Shown here: in pieces, positions 18,176 through 28,871 of the stretch
How the letters are laid out: each line of letters starts with the position of its first letter
How positions within the stretch are numbered: the first letter of the stretch is position 1
Assembly: GCA_900545515.1 (NCBI GenBank)
Contig: UQZA01000008.1
Span: 1-64,000, forward strand
Direction: 5' to 3'
DNA from: an uncultured Eubacteriales bacterium
Lineage (GTDB): Bacteria; Bacillota; Clostridia; Oscillospirales; Oscillospiraceae
DNA: 64,000 nucleotides
Program-made: the position numbers and the translations under genes
The notes under the pieces: generated by a model
What the model saw: the letters and a program-made list of their open reading frames with translations, nothing else
The model's database searches: none
Told to the model about the DNA's origin: nothing

Positions 18176-19939
18176 ATGAACGAACGTTGGAATCTGGATT
18201 CCTTGTACCATGGTTTTTCCGACCCGAATTTCACCGGGGACCTCCAGGCCCTGAAGGTGGCCTGCGGCCGGTTTGACACCTTTACCAAATCTCTGGAGGA
18301 AATGGACCCTGCTCACGCCCTGCGCCAGGGGATAGAAGCTTTGGAGGAGATCAGCAGCCTGTCCAACCTCCTGCTTGAGTACGCCTCTCTGCGCCAGTCT
18401 GCGGATACCAGCGATGCAGAGGCCAGCTCCGCCCTGGGTCAGGTGATGGCGGTGGTCAGCCAATGTGCCGGCGCGTACGCCCGGTTCCAGACCTATGCCG
18501 CTGGGCTGCCGAATCTGGATGAAATTCTGGAGGCGGATGAGCTGCTTCGCCAGTACCGGTTCTATTTCCGCCAGGTGCGTGAGGGCAGCCGGTATCTTCT
18601 GGGCAGCCAGGGTGAGGACATTATGGCCAAGATGCAGCTGTCTGGTTCCAGTGCGTGGAGCGACCTGCAGGCTTACCTCACCAGCACAGTATCTGTGGAT
18701 TACAACGGCGGCGCCACCAACCTTTCCGCCATTCGGAATCTGGCCTACGATCCGGATCCTGCGGTGCGCAAGGCTGCCTACGAGGCGGAGCTGGCCTGTT
18801 ACGATAAGATCAAGGATCCTGTGGCATTTGCCCTCAACTCCATCAAGCTGGAGACCATCTACGCCGCCCAGCTCCGGGGCTACGAGTCTCCTCTGGACAA
18901 GGCTCTGAAGGACGCCCGGATGCAGCGGGCCACCCTGGACGCCATGTTCGCCGCCATTGACGAGTATCTGCCCAAGTTCTGGGCCTATTTGAAGGCCAAG
19001 GCCAAGGCTCTGGGTCACGAAAATGGCCTGCCCTGGTATGACCTCTTTGCTCCCATGGGGAAAAGCGGGAAAACCTACACCACAGAGGAGGCTAGGGACT
19101 ATCTTCTCAATCTCTTTGGCCAGTTTGACACGGAGCTCCGGGACATGGTGGCTGAGGCATTTTCCAACGCCTGGATCGATTTCTTCCCTCGCCCCGGCAA
19201 AACCGGCGGCGCGTTCTGCGCCAATGTGGAGAAGCTGAACGAGAGCCGGATTCTCACCAACTTCGACGGCTCCTTCAGCGACATCGTCACCCTGGCCCAT
19301 GAGCTGGGCCACGCCTTCCATAACCATATTTTGAATGACCAGAGAGCTTTGAACCGGGATTATACCATGCCGGTGGCAGAGACTGCCTCTACCTTCAACG
19401 AGTGTGTGGTGATGAATGCTGCCATTGCCGCCGCTACGGACCGGGAAGAAAAGTTGGCCCTCATCGAAAGCCAGCTCTCCGACGCCACCCAGATCATCTG
19501 CGACATTTACTCCCGGTACCGGTTTGAATCCGCCGTCTTCGCCGGCCGTGAAAACGATTTCCTTCCGGCGGACCGCCTGTGTGGTATGATGCTGGAGGCT
19601 CAGAAGCAGTCCTACGGCGACGGCCTGGACGAACATGTTCTCCATCCTTACATGTGGGTTTGCAAGAGCCACTATTACGGCGGCGTCAGCTTCTATAATT
19701 TCCCCTATGCCTTCGGCGGCCTGTTCGCCCGCGGCCTGTACGCCCAGTATGAAAAGGAAGGGGAGAGCTTCCTGCCCAAGTACAAGGAGCTCCTCCACGA
19801 GACCCCGGTGCGCACCGTGGAAGAGGCTGCCCGTGTGGCGGATATTGACCTAACGGACAAGGCCTTCTGGGCCCAGGGCCTCCAGATTCTCTCTGATGAG
19901 ATTGACCAGTTCCTGGAACTGCTGGAGGACGGACAATGA
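18176..19939 (+). CDS. pepF: Oligoendopeptidase F-type metallopeptidase (M3)
   Basis: The 587-aa cytosolic zinc peptidase cleaves medium-length oligopeptides. The zinc motif HELGHAFHN is followed by the downstream Glu ligand region (ETASTFNE). The length fits the PepF/M3B family. AAAAGGAG precedes the ATG at 18176. It overlaps the aminopeptidase gene by 4 bp, so the pair probably completes peptide breakdown from oligopeptide to amino acids, useful to an amino-acid fermenter. Confidence 0.95.
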   Translation: MNERWNLDSLYHGFSDPNFTGDLQALKVACGRFDTFTKSLEEMDPAHALRQGIEALEEISSLSNLLLEYASLRQSADTSDAEASSALGQVMAVVSQCAGAYARFQTYAAGLPNLDEILEADELLRQYRFYFRQVREGSRYLLGSQGEDIMAKMQLSGSSAWSDLQAYLTSTVSVDYNGGATNLSAIRNLAYDPDPAVRKAAYEAELACYDKIKDPVAFALNSIKLETIYAAQLRGYESPLDKALKDARMQRATLDAMFAAIDEYLPKFWAYLKAKAKALGHENGLPWYDLFAPMGKSGKTYTTEEARDYLLNLFGQFDTELRDMVAEAFSNAWIDFFPRPGKTGGAFCANVEKLNESRILTNFDGSFSDIVTLAHELGHAFHNHILNDQRALNRDYTMPVAETASTFNECVVMNAAIAAATDREEKLALIESQLSDATQIICDIYSRYRFESAVFAGRENDFLPADRLCGMMLEAQKQSYGDGLDEHVLHPYMWVCKSHYYGGVSFYNFPYAFGGLFARGLYAQYEKEGESFLPKYKELLHETPVRTVEEAARVADIDLTDKAFWAQGLQILSDEIDQFLELLEDGQ

Positions 19940-21225
19940 GTGACACACAACGCCTCATGGCCTTTTTGGACAACAGCCCCAGCTGCTTCCACGCCATCGC
20001 CAATTTGACCCGGCAACTGGAGGAGGCAGGGTATACGCCCTTATCTGAGGCTGCTTCGTGGCAGCTGCAGCCTGGTGGGAAGTATTACCTTACCCGGAAT
20101 CAGTCTGCACTCATTGCCTTCCGGGCGCCCCAGTGCGCGCCCCAGGGCTTTATGCTGGCTGCCAGCCACTCGGACCGGCCCTGCTTCAAGGTGAAGGAAA
20201 ACCCGGAGCTGGAGACGGCAGGCGTCTATCTCCGGCTGGCCGTGGAGCGGTACGGCGGCATGCTCATGGCTCCCTGGCTGGACCGACCCCTGTCTGTGGC
20301 CGGGCGGGTCCTGGTGGAGACGGCGGAGGGCCTCCAGTCCCGCCTGGTGGACCTGGACCGGGACCTGTGCATGATTCCCAATGTGGCCATTCACATGAAC
20401 CGGAAGGCCAACGATGGCTATGCCTATAACCCGGCGGTGGATCTCATCCCTCTGCTGGGCTCTCTGGAGACCAAGGGCGCTTTCCGCAAGCTGGTGGCGG
20501 AGGCTGCCGGCTGCCAGCCGGAGGAGATCCTGGGCTCAGATCTGTTCCTGTACAACCGGGAGAAGGCCAAAATCTGGGGCGCGGAAGGGGAGTACCTCTC
20601 TGCCCGGGCCCTGGACGACCTGCAATGCGCCTGGGCCACCATGGAGGGTTTCCTCCAGGCCAAGGAGGGCAAGAGCATTCCCGTGTGCTGCATCTTTGAC
20701 AACGAGGAGGTTGGCTCCAACACCCAGCAGGGCGCAGATTCCACCCTCCTGTTGGATACCCTTTCGCGGATTTGCGCAGGCCTGGGGATGGACTACCGGG
20801 AGGCTCTGGCCCACAGCTTTATGGTCTCTGCGGACAATGCCCATGCCCTGCATCCCAATCATCCGGAGTATGCCGATCAGAACCACCGGCCTGTGATGAA
20901 CGGCGGCATTGTCATCAAGTTTAACGCCAACCAGCGCTACACCACAGACGGCGTTTCCGCCGCACTCTTTCGCCAGGCTTGCAAAAAGGCGGGGGTTCCC
21001 ACCCAGACCTTCTGCAACCGGGCAGATCTTGCCGGTGGCTCGACCCTGGGCAACATCTCCTCGTCCCAGGTGAGCATTCCCACCGTGGATGTGGGACTGC
21101 CGCAGCTGGCCATGCATTCCTGCTATGAGACCGCTGGAGCCCGTGACGCGGCCTATTTGGTCCAGGCCATGTCCCAGGTGTTCTCTATGCATTTGACCGT
21201 CTCCGGCTGTCCTAGCCTGTCGTAG
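19936..21225 (+). CDS. apeB: M18 family aminopeptidase
   Basis: The 429-aa dinuclear zinc aminopeptidase is related to aspartyl aminopeptidase. Family motifs visible are ASHSDRPCFKVK (metal His), FDNEEVGS (metal and base Glu) and GGSTLGNISS near the C-terminus. It removes N-terminal residues from peptides. It is translationally coupled to pepF through an ATGA overlap and is followed by a strong terminator. Confidence 0.94.
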   Translation: MSDTQRLMAFLDNSPSCFHAIANLTRQLEEAGYTPLSEAASWQLQPGGKYYLTRNQSALIAFRAPQCAPQGFMLAASHSDRPCFKVKENPELETAGVYLRLAVERYGGMLMAPWLDRPLSVAGRVLVETAEGLQSRLVDLDRDLCMIPNVAIHMNRKANDGYAYNPAVDLIPLLGSLETKGAFRKLVAEAAGCQPEEILGSDLFLYNREKAKIWGAEGEYLSARALDDLQCAWATMEGFLQAKEGKSIPVCCIFDNEEVGSNTQQGADSTLLLDTLSRICAGLGMDYREALAHSFMVSADNAHALHPNHPEYADQNHRPVMNGGIVIKFNANQRYTTDGVSAALFRQACKKAGVPTQTFCNRADLAGGSTLGNISSSQVSIPTVDVGLPQLAMHSCYETAGARDAAYLVQAMSQVFSMHLTVSGCPSLS

Positions 21226-21250
21226 GGGCAACTGGAATTGAGCGCCGAAT

Positions 21251-21292
21251 CAATTCCCCTCCCCGCAGCTTGTCCTGCGGGGAGGGGAATTG
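21251..21292 (+). terminator. Strong hairpin terminator after pepF-apeB
   Basis: An 18-bp perfect stem (21251-21268 with 21275-21292) has a 6-nt loop and a TTGT tail. It lies between convergent genes and may also act on the minus-strand DUF1294 transcript. Confidence 0.8.
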
Positions 21293-21340
21293 TTGTCTGC
21301 AAGGGGCCTGTGCATCCGGGGGGAGCAAACTGCGGGCTGC

Positions 21341-21616
21341 TTACCGGCACAAAAGCCAGGCCAGAAGAAGTTGTAAAATCAGGATCAGGGGGATCCCCAA
21401 AGTGAATTTCAGATGTTTGGTCTTGTGATGGAAGAGATACATTCCCAAAAGGCTCCCCACGCTGCCGCCCAGAGCCGCAAGGAGCAGCAGCGTCCGCTCC
21501 GGAATCCGCCAGCGGCCCCGGCGGGCTTTTTGCTTATCTATAAACATAACCAGAAACCCTGCTGCATTCATTAGGAACAGGGAAACAAGCAGGATGGTCT
21601 CCTTCAGATGATTCAT
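21341..21616 (-). CDS. DUF1294 family small membrane protein
   Basis: The 91-aa protein has two to three hydrophobic segments (an N-terminal span, a GGSVGSLLGM span and a C-terminal LILILQLLLAWLL). The basic connector DKQKARRGRWRIPE and the HHKTKH motif are typical of DUF1294. Function is unknown. It is divergent from the lipoprotein gene, with a 40-bp gap. Confidence 0.85.
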   Translation of the reverse strand: MNHLKETILLVSLFLMNAAGFLVMFIDKQKARRGRWRIPERTLLLLAALGGSVGSLLGMYLFHHKTKHLKFTLGIPLILILQLLLAWLLCR

Positions 21617-21656
21617 GCGTCGGTTCCTTTCGATTTTTTAAAATGGGGGTAATGGG

Positions 21657-22190
21657 ATGAAACGTTGGGGAATTCTATTGGCACTATGTGGGCTTTTTTG
21701 CAGCCTTTGGGGATGCGGCGCTGGAGAAACGACGGTTTGGGAGACGGTGGGAGACCAGCTGGAGCTTCCGGCCAGCCATCAGTCGCCTGCCTATACCATG
21801 CAGGTGGCGGCGCCCATGGATGCGCCTCTGGTGGAAGCCCTTTCCGATGGCGAGACGAAGGTTTACGTCCACCGGGGCGGCGAGTATGAGCTGACGGCGC
21901 AGACCATGACTGCAGACAGCCTGGACAGCCTGCTTCAGACCTTGACTGGCTTCCCTCAGGCGTCTTTGCAGGTCTTGCAGACGGAGGAATTCGGGATGCC
22001 CCGGTACGATGTGGCGTGGACGGCCAGTGGAGACAGCGGCATGGAATCCTGCCGGGCGGCCATTTTGGATGATGGCATGTATTATTACGTCCTTACCTCA
22101 TCGGTGAATCAGGAGCAGACGGCCCAGAACCGGGAAACTCTGGATCAGGTCTTCGCCACTCTGGGACTATATGCCGACGAAGGCTTCTGA
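21657..22190 (+). CDS. Putative lipoprotein of unknown function
   Basis: The 177-aa product begins with a lipoprotein signal (MKRWGILLALCGLFC, lipobox LWGC near residue 20). The mature part is mixed alpha/beta with no family I recognise. A GGGGGTAATGGG stretch provides only a modest ribosome binding site. It is monocistronic. Confidence 0.75.
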   Translation: MKRWGILLALCGLFCSLWGCGAGETTVWETVGDQLELPASHQSPAYTMQVAAPMDAPLVEALSDGETKVYVHRGGEYELTAQTMTADSLDSLLQTLTGFPQASLQVLQTEEFGMPRYDVAWTASGDSGMESCRAAILDDGMYYYVLTSSVNQEQTAQNRETLDQVFATLGLYADEGF

Positions 22191-22278
22191 GTATCCTTAC
22201 ACCTCAGGCAAGCCCTGCAAATGGCCAGGATCACACAGAGACGCTGTAGGGGTCCCGCGAGGCGGTAGGGTGGCGGAG

Positions 22279-22330
22279 TTATACGCATATGACCCCGGGG
22301 GAAGGCAGGGCGGTTCCTGATCCGGTGAGG
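22279..22330 (-). repeat. Intergenic repeat module A, inverted copy
   Basis: Read on the minus strand, it carries the CTGCCTTCCCCCGGGG core followed by CATATGCGTATAAC, as in the copies at 17867 and 60474. The head palindrome is degraded. Confidence 0.6.
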
Positions 22331-22380
22331 AATAAAATGAGGAGTCTGCTACAAAGCGGAACGGTCAGGACCGTTCCCTG

Positions 22381-22444
22381 CAGGAGATTGCGCATCATGT
22401 GAAGCTTCACGCAATCTCCTGTAGGGGCGAGTCTTGACTCGCCC
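22381..22444. repeat. Two adjacent perfect hairpins downstream of arcB
   Basis: The first hairpin pairs 22381-22391 with 22411-22421 (11 bp) and has an inner GTGAAGCTTCAC palindrome. The second pairs 22425-22433 with 22436-22444 and is followed by GCTTTT on the plus strand. Either could end the lipoprotein transcript or, weakly, the minus-strand fermentation operon. Confidence 0.6.
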
Positions 22445-22477
22445 GCTTTTGCAACAGGCTCCTCAAAGCTGATGCAA

Positions 22478-23470
22478 TCAGCAGAGGGTGGCGTAGATCA
22501 CCGCCTTGATGGTATGCATCCGGTTCTCCGCCTCGTCGAAGACCACGGACTGCTTGGACTCAAACACCTGGTCTGTCACTTCCATCTCTGTGATGCCGTA
22601 CTTCTCAGCGATTTGCGCGCCGATGGTGGTGTTGGTGTCATGATAGGAGGGCAGGCAGTGCATGAAGATGGCGGTGGGCTTGGCGTTGGCCATGGCGGCT
22701 GCGTTGACCTGGTAGGGCTGCAGGAGCTTGATCCGGGACTCCCAGACCTCGTCGGGCTCGCCCATGGAGACCCAGATGTCGGTGTAGAGCACGTCCGCGT
22801 CCTTGGTGCCTTCGTTCACGTCCTCGGTCAGGCGAATGGTGGCGCCGGTCTCGGCGGCAATCTTCCGGCACTCCTCCACCAGTTCTTCGGCAGGGAACAG
22901 CTCCTTGGGGGCGCAGGCGGTGAAGTGCAGGCCCATCTTGGCGCACAGAACCATGAGGGAGTTGCCCATGTTGTTCCGGGCGTCGCCCATGTAGGTGAAG
23001 CGGATGCCCTTGCTGTAGCCGAAGTGCTCCTCAATGGTCAGCAGATCCGCCAGCATTTGGGTGGGGTGGAATTCATCGGTGAGGCCGTTCCAAACGGGAA
23101 CACCGGCGTAATGGGCCAGGTCCTCCACAGTCTTCTGGCTAAAGCCGCGGTATTCAATGCCGTCGAACATGCGGCCCAGAACCCGGGCGGTGTCAGCGAT
23201 GGACTCTTTCTTGCCCATTTGGGAGCTGCCGGGGTCCAGATAGGTGACGCCCAAGCCCAGGTCCCGTCCGGCTACCTCGAAGGAGCAGCGGGTGCGGGTG
23301 GAGGTCTTTTCAAACAGCAGGACAATGTTCTTGCCAGCCAGGTACTTGTGGGGGGTTCCGGAGCGCTTCATACGCTTAAAGTCCTTACTCAGCTCCAGCA
23401 GGTAGCGGATTTCAGCGGGGGTATAGTCCAGGAGTTTCAGGTAGTGTCTTCCACGGAGATTGACAGGCAT
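22478..23470 (-). CDS. arcB: Ornithine carbamoyltransferase (probably catabolic)
   Basis: The 330-aa enzyme interconverts ornithine plus carbamoyl phosphate and citrulline. It shows the carbamoyl-phosphate motif STRTR, the ornithine-side motif [11 protein letters not shown] and MHCLPSYHD with the catalytic Cys. It sits 19 bp downstream of arginine deiminase and last in the six-gene operon, so it likely runs in the citrulline-cleaving direction. Anabolic ArgF cannot be excluded from sequence alone. No carbamate kinase gene is present to finish the pathway. Confidence 0.93.
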   Translation of the reverse strand: MPVNLRGRHYLKLLDYTPAEIRYLLELSKDFKRMKRSGTPHKYLAGKNIVLLFEKTSTRTRCSFEVAGRDLGLGVTYLDPGSSQMGKKESIADTARVLGRMFDGIEYRGFSQKTVEDLAHYAGVPVWNGLTDEFHPTQMLADLLTIEEHFGYSKGIRFTYMGDARNNMGNSLMVLCAKMGLHFTACAPKELFPAEELVEECRKIAAETGATIRLTEDVNEGTKDADVLYTDIWVSMGEPDEVWESRIKLLQPYQVNAAAMANAKPTAIFMHCLPSYHDTNTTIGAQIAEKYGITEMEVTDQVFESKQSVVFDEAENRMHTIKAVIYATLC

Positions 23471-23489
23471 AGTGTTGTTCCTTCCTTTT

Positions 23490-24713
23490 TTAGAATTTGA
23501 CGTCCCGAATGAGAGGCATGCTCATGCAGCGGGGACCGCCCCGGCCGCGGGAGAGCTCGCCGCTTGGGATTTTCAGCACGGTAATACCGTAGCTTTCCAG
23601 GATCTCGTTGGTGATGTAGTTCCGGTCGTAAGCAATGACCACGCCGGGGCGGATGCACAGGGTGTTGGAGCCGTCATTCCATTGCTCCCGCTGGGCGGCA
23701 ATCTGGTCCTGGCCGCCGCAGAGGATCAGGGTGACCTGGTCCAGATGGAGGTAATGAGCCAGAGCGTGGGCCAGATCCATGTCCAGCTGCCGGGCGGTGA
23801 GCTCGCCGCCCTTGCCCTGGGTGACCTCGAAGATTCGAAGGGTGGGGAGAATGGCGGGATGGACCACGAACTTGTCCACATCCACCTGGGTCATCACCGT
23901 ATCCAGGTGCATAAAGGCCCGCTTGCTGGGGATGCTCATGGCCAGGATGGTCCGGATCTTGGATTCCGGACGGCGGAACACGTTCCGTGCCAGCTGCTCA
24001 ATGGCCTCCGGCATGGTCCGCTGGGAGATGCCCACTGCCAGGACGGACTCCGACAGGTTCATCACGTCGCCGCCCTCCAGGGAGTAGGGAGAGTCCGGCG
24101 TGTAGTAGAACGGCGTTCCGGCATACTCCGGATGATGCTGCAGGATATACGCGCCATACAGGGTTTCCCGGCGGCGGGTAGCGGAATACATCCGGTGCAA
24201 TGCCACGCCGCCGCCTACAGAGGCGAAGGGATCCCGGGTGAAATAGAGGTTTGGAATGGGCTCCAGAGCGAAATCAGCCTTGCAGTGGAGCATGGCGGTC
24301 AGGGATTCCGCATGGTCCAGAGCCAGGTCGGAGAAGGGAATGCCGGCCATGGTCTGCAGGACCATTTCGTGTACGTCTTCGATGGAGCCCAGGTATGCCT
24401 GAAGCTCCCGCTCATACCGGTGGGCGACGCTTCCGCTTTTCTGAGTGAAGTCCCGGATGAACGCCTCCTTAAGAGCTTTGTCCTGAGACAGCGCCTCGGC
24501 GGTGAGCTTGGAGAGGTACACCACTTCCACACCGTTGTCCCGGAGCACCTGGGCAAAGCGGTCGTGCTCCGCCTGTGCACCCTTCAAATAGGGGATGTCG
24601 TCAAAAAGCAACCGCTCCAGGGAACCGGGGACCAGATGCTCCAGCTCCTGGCCGGGCCGGTGCAGCAGCACACGGCGAAGGGGGGCAATTTCACTGTAGA
24701 CTTGAATTGGCAT
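23490..24713 (-). CDS. arcA: Arginine deiminase
   Basis: The 407-aa enzyme hydrolyses arginine to citrulline and ammonia in the cytosol. Family motifs are seen in order: [31 protein letters not shown], and the C-terminal [13 protein letters not shown] containing the nucleophilic Cys. AAGGAG lies before the ATG. It is co-directional and closely spaced with mal upstream (28 bp) and arcB downstream, linking arginine catabolism to glutamate fermentation. Confidence 0.96.
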   Translation of the reverse strand: MPIQVYSEIAPLRRVLLHRPGQELEHLVPGSLERLLFDDIPYLKGAQAEHDRFAQVLRDNGVEVVYLSKLTAEALSQDKALKEAFIRDFTQKSGSVAHRYERELQAYLGSIEDVHEMVLQTMAGIPFSDLALDHAESLTAMLHCKADFALEPIPNLYFTRDPFASVGGGVALHRMYSATRRRETLYGAYILQHHPEYAGTPFYYTPDSPYSLEGGDVMNLSESVLAVGISQRTMPEAIEQLARNVFRRPESKIRTILAMSIPSKRAFMHLDTVMTQVDVDKFVVHPAILPTLRIFEVTQGKGGELTARQLDMDLAHALAHYLHLDQVTLILCGGQDQIAAQREQWNDGSNTLCIRPGVVIAYDRNYITNEILESYGITVLKIPSGELSRGRGGPRCMSMPLIRDVKF

Positions 24714-24741
24714 ATGAAAACTCCTTTAGACGGATTTGGAA

Positions 24742-26001
24742 TTACTGAGCCCGGTTCTGCTTGGCCCGGCGGAGGGCCAGAATGCGTTGCATTTCGTTGT
24801 ATACAATCATGTAGCCCTCGTCCACTCCCATGCCAGGCTTGGCCAGGATCTGATCCGGCTGGGTTGCCATGGCGCACTGCACGCAGACCTGAGCGCTGCG
24901 GTCGGTCTCGTTGCAGGTTCCGCCCTGATAGGCACCGATGCCCTTTTCCTTGCAGTAAAGGACGGCCTCGATGGTATTGTTGATGCCGCCCAGGTCAGGG
25001 GTCTTGATCTGGACCATGTGGCCGGCCTTGTGATCGGCGAAGAGCTTGATGTCCTCCAGGGTGTTGCACCATTCGTCGGCTACCAGCTCCACTTGAATGC
25101 CCCGGCGGTCCAGTTCTGCGGTGAGGCCGGCCAGGGCCTCCATTTGGGTCTCGCGGTCACAGTCGCAGTCCATGGGGCCTTCGATACGAAGGTGCAGGGG
25201 TTTGGCCAGCTCCTCCAGCTTGGCCAGATAGTCGGCCATAGCGGCGTAGTTGTTGTTTCCGTAGAGGGCGCCGATGGTGCCGTACACATCAATGTGGAGC
25301 ACAGGCATGTAGTTGGGGTCCAGCCGTTTGGCAAGCACCCGCTCCCGGAGCCAGGCCACGTAATCGGCCAGCTTTTCGCCCTGCAGGCCCAGCTTCTCTT
25401 TCACGTTGTTGATGAGACCGTGGGGAAGAACCTGGGCGCCCTTGATGATCATCTTGTCCGCGTTGCTGTACCGGTCGTCGCCGGACTGGGTGAAGATGGG
25501 GATGGGAGTCTCGGAAACAGTGCAGCCGTATTCATCGGCCACAACCTCGCACATGAGGCGGCCCGTGGCCTTGGCAACGGCGTCCAGAATGGCCTGGGAC
25601 AGGCCGTAACGCAGGGCGGTGTGCAGCCGCTTACCGTCTATGGTAATGGCCTCCATGTCCCGGCACAGGTCCCGGAAGGAATCTGCCTCCCGGCCAACCA
25701 GGACAGGCTTGATGTAGCTTTCAATCAGGGGGATAAACTCCTCCGCCAGGAACAGGGGATCCCGGCCGCCGGCGCCGCTGTACTGCACGGCTGCGCAGTC
25801 GCCCCAGGCGATCTGCCCATCGGCCAGCACCAGCATCACGGAAATGGACTCGCCCGCCTGCCGCACAGAGCGGAAGCCCTGGGTCACCGGATCGCCGGTG
25901 TAGAACATGCCGTCATGGCCTGCGCCGGACTTAATGGCCCGCTGATCGTCAAAGTAAAAGCCGGTGCGACCAGGCGCACAAATCAGATCCACAATTTTCA
26001 T
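24742..26001 (-). CDS. mal: Methylaspartate ammonia-lyase
   Basis: The 419-aa enolase-superfamily enzyme eliminates ammonia from (2S,3S)-3-methylaspartate to give mesaconate. The fold's metal-binding acid positions fall in HIDVYGT, IEGPMDCD and LVADEWCN. The catalytic Lys lies near MVQIKTPDLGG, and CNETDRSAQ is a family hallmark. The ATG at 26001 has GGAGG 8 nt upstream; an in-frame TTG at 26016 overlaps that site and is rejected. It follows the glutamate mutase genes, its pathway partners. Confidence 0.96.
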   Translation of the reverse strand: MKIVDLICAPGRTGFYFDDQRAIKSGAGHDGMFYTGDPVTQGFRSVRQAGESISVMLVLADGQIAWGDCAAVQYSGAGGRDPLFLAEEFIPLIESYIKPVLVGREADSFRDLCRDMEAITIDGKRLHTALRYGLSQAILDAVAKATGRLMCEVVADEYGCTVSETPIPIFTQSGDDRYSNADKMIIKGAQVLPHGLINNVKEKLGLQGEKLADYVAWLRERVLAKRLDPNYMPVLHIDVYGTIGALYGNNNYAAMADYLAKLEELAKPLHLRIEGPMDCDCDRETQMEALAGLTAELDRRGIQVELVADEWCNTLEDIKLFADHKAGHMVQIKTPDLGGINNTIEAVLYCKEKGIGAYQGGTCNETDRSAQVCVQCAMATQPDQILAKPGMGVDEGYMIVYNEMQRILALRRAKQNRAQ

Positions 26002-26040
26002 CTTCACAGCCTCCAAATTTCGTTTTCAAAATTCCAAAGG

Positions 26041-27492
26041 TTAATATCTGGGACGGCCCACCAGGCGGCCCTTGCCAATGGCATACACGTCGTCGATGAC
26101 CATCTGGAAAGAGACCTTCCGGTTCTCTTCCTTGGCCCGCTGGGCCATTTTTGCTGCGTGGAAGTCCCGAAGCTCCTTGTCGAAGGGCAGGTTGCCGATG
26201 TTCATGATGCGCACGGCGCCCTCGTTGTCCCGGGCGGGAAGCATCTGACCGGCGTTGGCACGGCAAGGGGCGAAGGGGACGTCTACCACACCTGCCTTGA
26301 CGCCCCGGCACACGCCCAGAGCCATGTCGCCGTTGCCCAGCTCAAAGCATTTATCCACAATCAGCCGTGTCTCATGGCGGATGATGCCCTTTTCCACCTC
26401 CAACTCCACGTTTTGGATGGCCTGGTCGGAGAGCATGTTGACCACCTGCTTGGTGCAGCGCAGACCGGCGGCGTTGGCCTCCTTGGTGGGGATGCCAATG
26501 GCTTCGTGAGGCGTTTTGACAATGACCTTGGTGGCCTTGGCCAGGGCGGCGATGGTGCTGCCCAGGGAGATAACGCCGAAGGCCTTGGCCTCATCGGCGG
26601 GGAAGCCGCCCATCCACTGGTGCAGAACGGTGGTGACCACCACGTCATCGTAGCCGTACTTCTTCAGGTACTCCTCCGTGAGCTCCTCCAGCGTCTGAAT
26701 GGCGGCTACGTCCTGAATGAGGTTGCCGCACTGGCCGTAGCCCACGGTGATGTTCTTGACGCCCTGTTCGGCGGCCAGAAGGGCCTCGATGATGGCCACG
26801 GCGTGGGAGACGCAGGGGGGCACCAGGGTGCCGGTGAGGGGACCGTAGGGCTCCCGGTTGATGGACACGCCGTTTTCCTCATAGAGGCCGGTGAGACGGT
26901 CCACATACTGCCAGTCCAGAATGGTTCTTTCCAGGGGGACATTTTTGCAGTAGGGCAGGTTGTAGGAAATGCCGCCGCCTTCATAGCTGGTGAAGCCGCC
27001 TGCATAGGTAATTTCGGTGAGAAGCCGGGCGTCAGGGGTGCCATGGCGGACCTGGAGGGGAACCCGCACGCTGTTTACCACGTGACGGCAGCCGGATACG
27101 CCGTGGTTGACTGCGGGAAAGCCGTTGAGCATGGCCCGGCCCAGGCGCATGGACTCCCGGATGCCGTTCTCTGCCTCTTCGTAGCGATTCTGACGGGTGT
27201 AGCTGTCAATGGTGCTGGGAAGCAGGTCTGCCTCCCCCTCATTCTGGAGGAATTGCAGCAGCTTCACGTGCTCTTCAATCACGGGAACGCCGGCCCGGGG
27301 CTGGACCAGAGTTTTACGCTGCTGCTTGGCAGCGATGAGCTTTTGGGAAAAGACTTTTTCCTGGGGGAGGGACTTATGGAAAGCGAATGCGTCTTCCAGG
27401 TCTACGCCCTGGCCGGTGGGCCACTGGGTCAGGACCTCTTGACGAAGCTTCATAAATTCGCCTTCGGGAATCTTTTTATTTTGGATCTCCAT
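26041..27492 (-). CDS. mutE: Glutamate mutase epsilon (large) subunit
   Basis: The 483-aa TIM-barrel catalytic subunit, with MutS and adenosylcobalamin, rearranges L-glutamate to 3-methylaspartate. Family segments include [27 protein letters not shown] and [21 protein letters not shown] precedes the ATG, and its start overlaps the end of mutL by 17 bp. The length matches the clostridial GlmE/MutE family. Confidence 0.96.
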   Translation of the reverse strand: MEIQNKKIPEGEFMKLRQEVLTQWPTGQGVDLEDAFAFHKSLPQEKVFSQKLIAAKQQRKTLVQPRAGVPVIEEHVKLLQFLQNEGEADLLPSTIDSYTRQNRYEEAENGIRESMRLGRAMLNGFPAVNHGVSGCRHVVNSVRVPLQVRHGTPDARLLTEITYAGGFTSYEGGGISYNLPYCKNVPLERTILDWQYVDRLTGLYEENGVSINREPYGPLTGTLVPPCVSHAVAIIEALLAAEQGVKNITVGYGQCGNLIQDVAAIQTLEELTEEYLKKYGYDDVVVTTVLHQWMGGFPADEAKAFGVISLGSTIAALAKATKVIVKTPHEAIGIPTKEANAAGLRCTKQVVNMLSDQAIQNVELEVEKGIIRHETRLIVDKCFELGNGDMALGVCRGVKAGVVDVPFAPCRANAGQMLPARDNEGAVRIMNIGNLPFDKELRDFHAAKMAQRAKEENRKVSFQMVIDDVYAIGKGRLVGRPRY

Positions 27493-28867
27493 CTACCTTT
27501 ATCTCCTTTTTCATGATTCGCAAAGCGCAGGCAGGATGACTTGCTGCCAGCAGCCCCATGGCGGAAAGGATATATTGCCGGTCCACCAGCACCTGGGCTT
27601 TCTTGGGCCGCAGGGACGTGGGCTGCGCAGGATCATATAGGGCGTAAGAGGCGATTTTTGAGGTTTGCTGAGTGTGAATGAGGCTGCCCCCTGTGACCAC
27701 CAGGTTTTGGGTCTGGGTCAGGTCCTTGCCGGTCTGCACATAGGTCAGACCCATGAGGGTGTAGGCCTCTTCAATGGTACCGGCGTGACGGGTGACGGCT
27801 GTCTCAATGGCGCAGCTGGCCAGAGCCCGGTCCAGGGCCTCCAGCTCCGGATTTCCGCCGGGAAGGGTGTCGGTGTGTTCCCGCAGGAACTGAACCAGCT
27901 GGGTTACCCGGGGGACCGGGAGGCCGGAAATCCGGCTGAGCTTGCCAGGGCCTGCAGCGTCCAGAATGCCCCGGACGCTGTAACGCATGCCGATGTCACC
28001 CTCCACCGTCCGCTTCACAAAGGGCTCCGGCAGACCCTTGCAGACGGTGTTGACCTGGGTGGGTGCCCCCTCGGAGACGGAATATACGTCTGTGGTGGCG
28101 CCGCCCACATCCACGGCCAGCAGGTCGCCGATGCCGGCCTCCTCCTGGCAGCCGCAGGACAGCAGCTCCATGGCCCGCATCACCGACGAGGGTGTGGGCA
28201 TGAGGATACCGGACAGGAGGGAGTCGGTTTTGGAAAGGCCCTTGGCCTTGACAATGCGGCGGAGGAAAACCTCCCGAATGGCCTTCTGGGCGGGCTCAAT
28301 GTTGAGTACGCCGAACCTGGGCATGACGTTTTCGCACAGGTGAACCTCCCGGCCTTCGAGAATCCGCTGGCACTGCCGGGAGGCCGTGCGGTTTCCGGCT
28401 ACGACAATGGGGAACTCTCCCCCCACCTCCGCCAGGACCTGGGCATTGTGGAGGATGCACTCCGTATTCCCGCCGTCGGTGCCGCCAACCAGGAGGAAAA
28501 TGTCCGGTTTCAAAGCGGCAATTTCCTCGGCGTCATCCTCGGTCAGCTGGAAGGAGTAGGTTTTGAGGACCTTGGCTCCGGCCCCCAGGCTGGCCTCCCT
28601 GGCGGCCTGGGCCGTGAGCTCCGGAACCAGGCCGGAGGCCATCATCCGGAGCCCTCCGGCGGCGGAGGAGCAGGCGTACCGGTGGGCAAAGGTCAGAGGA
28701 CCGGTCTTTGCTTCCAGCAGGGCCAGGGCATTGGCGAGGCCCTCCGTCACATCCGTCTCCACCGTGGTGTAGGAGGCGGCGGTACCCAGGAGAAGCTCTC
28801 GGTCTAAGTCTATGGCAGTGACCTTGGTGTATGTACTGCCAAAATCAATCAGTAAGACGGGCGTCAT
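27476..28867 (-). CDS. mutL: Glutamate mutase reactivation protein MutL
   Basis: The 463-aa ASKHA-fold ATPase has the phosphate-1 motif [16 protein letters not shown], later LLVGGTDGG and [15 protein letters not shown]. MutL proteins are encoded between the S and E subunits and are thought to reactivate or chaperone the B12 enzyme. It is unrelated to the mismatch-repair protein of the same name. It starts 4 bp after the mutS stop with only a weak GGTGAG site, so translation is probably coupled. Confidence 0.93.
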   Translation of the reverse strand: MTPVLLIDFGSTYTKVTAIDLDRELLLGTAASYTTVETDVTEGLANALALLEAKTGPLTFAHRYACSSAAGGLRMMASGLVPELTAQAAREASLGAGAKVLKTYSFQLTEDDAEEIAALKPDIFLLVGGTDGGNTECILHNAQVLAEVGGEFPIVVAGNRTASRQCQRILEGREVHLCENVMPRFGVLNIEPAQKAIREVFLRRIVKAKGLSKTDSLLSGILMPTPSSVMRAMELLSCGCQEEAGIGDLLAVDVGGATTDVYSVSEGAPTQVNTVCKGLPEPFVKRTVEGDIGMRYSVRGILDAAGPGKLSRISGLPVPRVTQLVQFLREHTDTLPGGNPELEALDRALASCAIETAVTRHAGTIEEAYTLMGLTYVQTGKDLTQTQNLVVTGGSLIHTQQTSKIASYALYDPAQPTSLRPKKAQVLVDRQYILSAMGLLAASHPACALRIMKKEIKVDGDPK

Positions 28868-28871
28868 GGTC

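Noticed and set aside
17927..19798. Long minus-strand open frame (623 codons) opposite pepF
   Set aside because: Shadow of the oligoendopeptidase gene; no similarity to any family and no start signals.
22425..22444. Definite intrinsic terminator for the arcB end of the operon
   Set aside because: The stem is good, but on the minus strand it is not followed by a T-tract. It is reported only as a hairpin.
24736..27516. Very long plus-strand open frame (926 codons) opposite mal and mutE
   Set aside because: It is the antisense of two clearly conserved genes. Its composition is that of a GC-rich codon shadow and it has no ribosome binding site.
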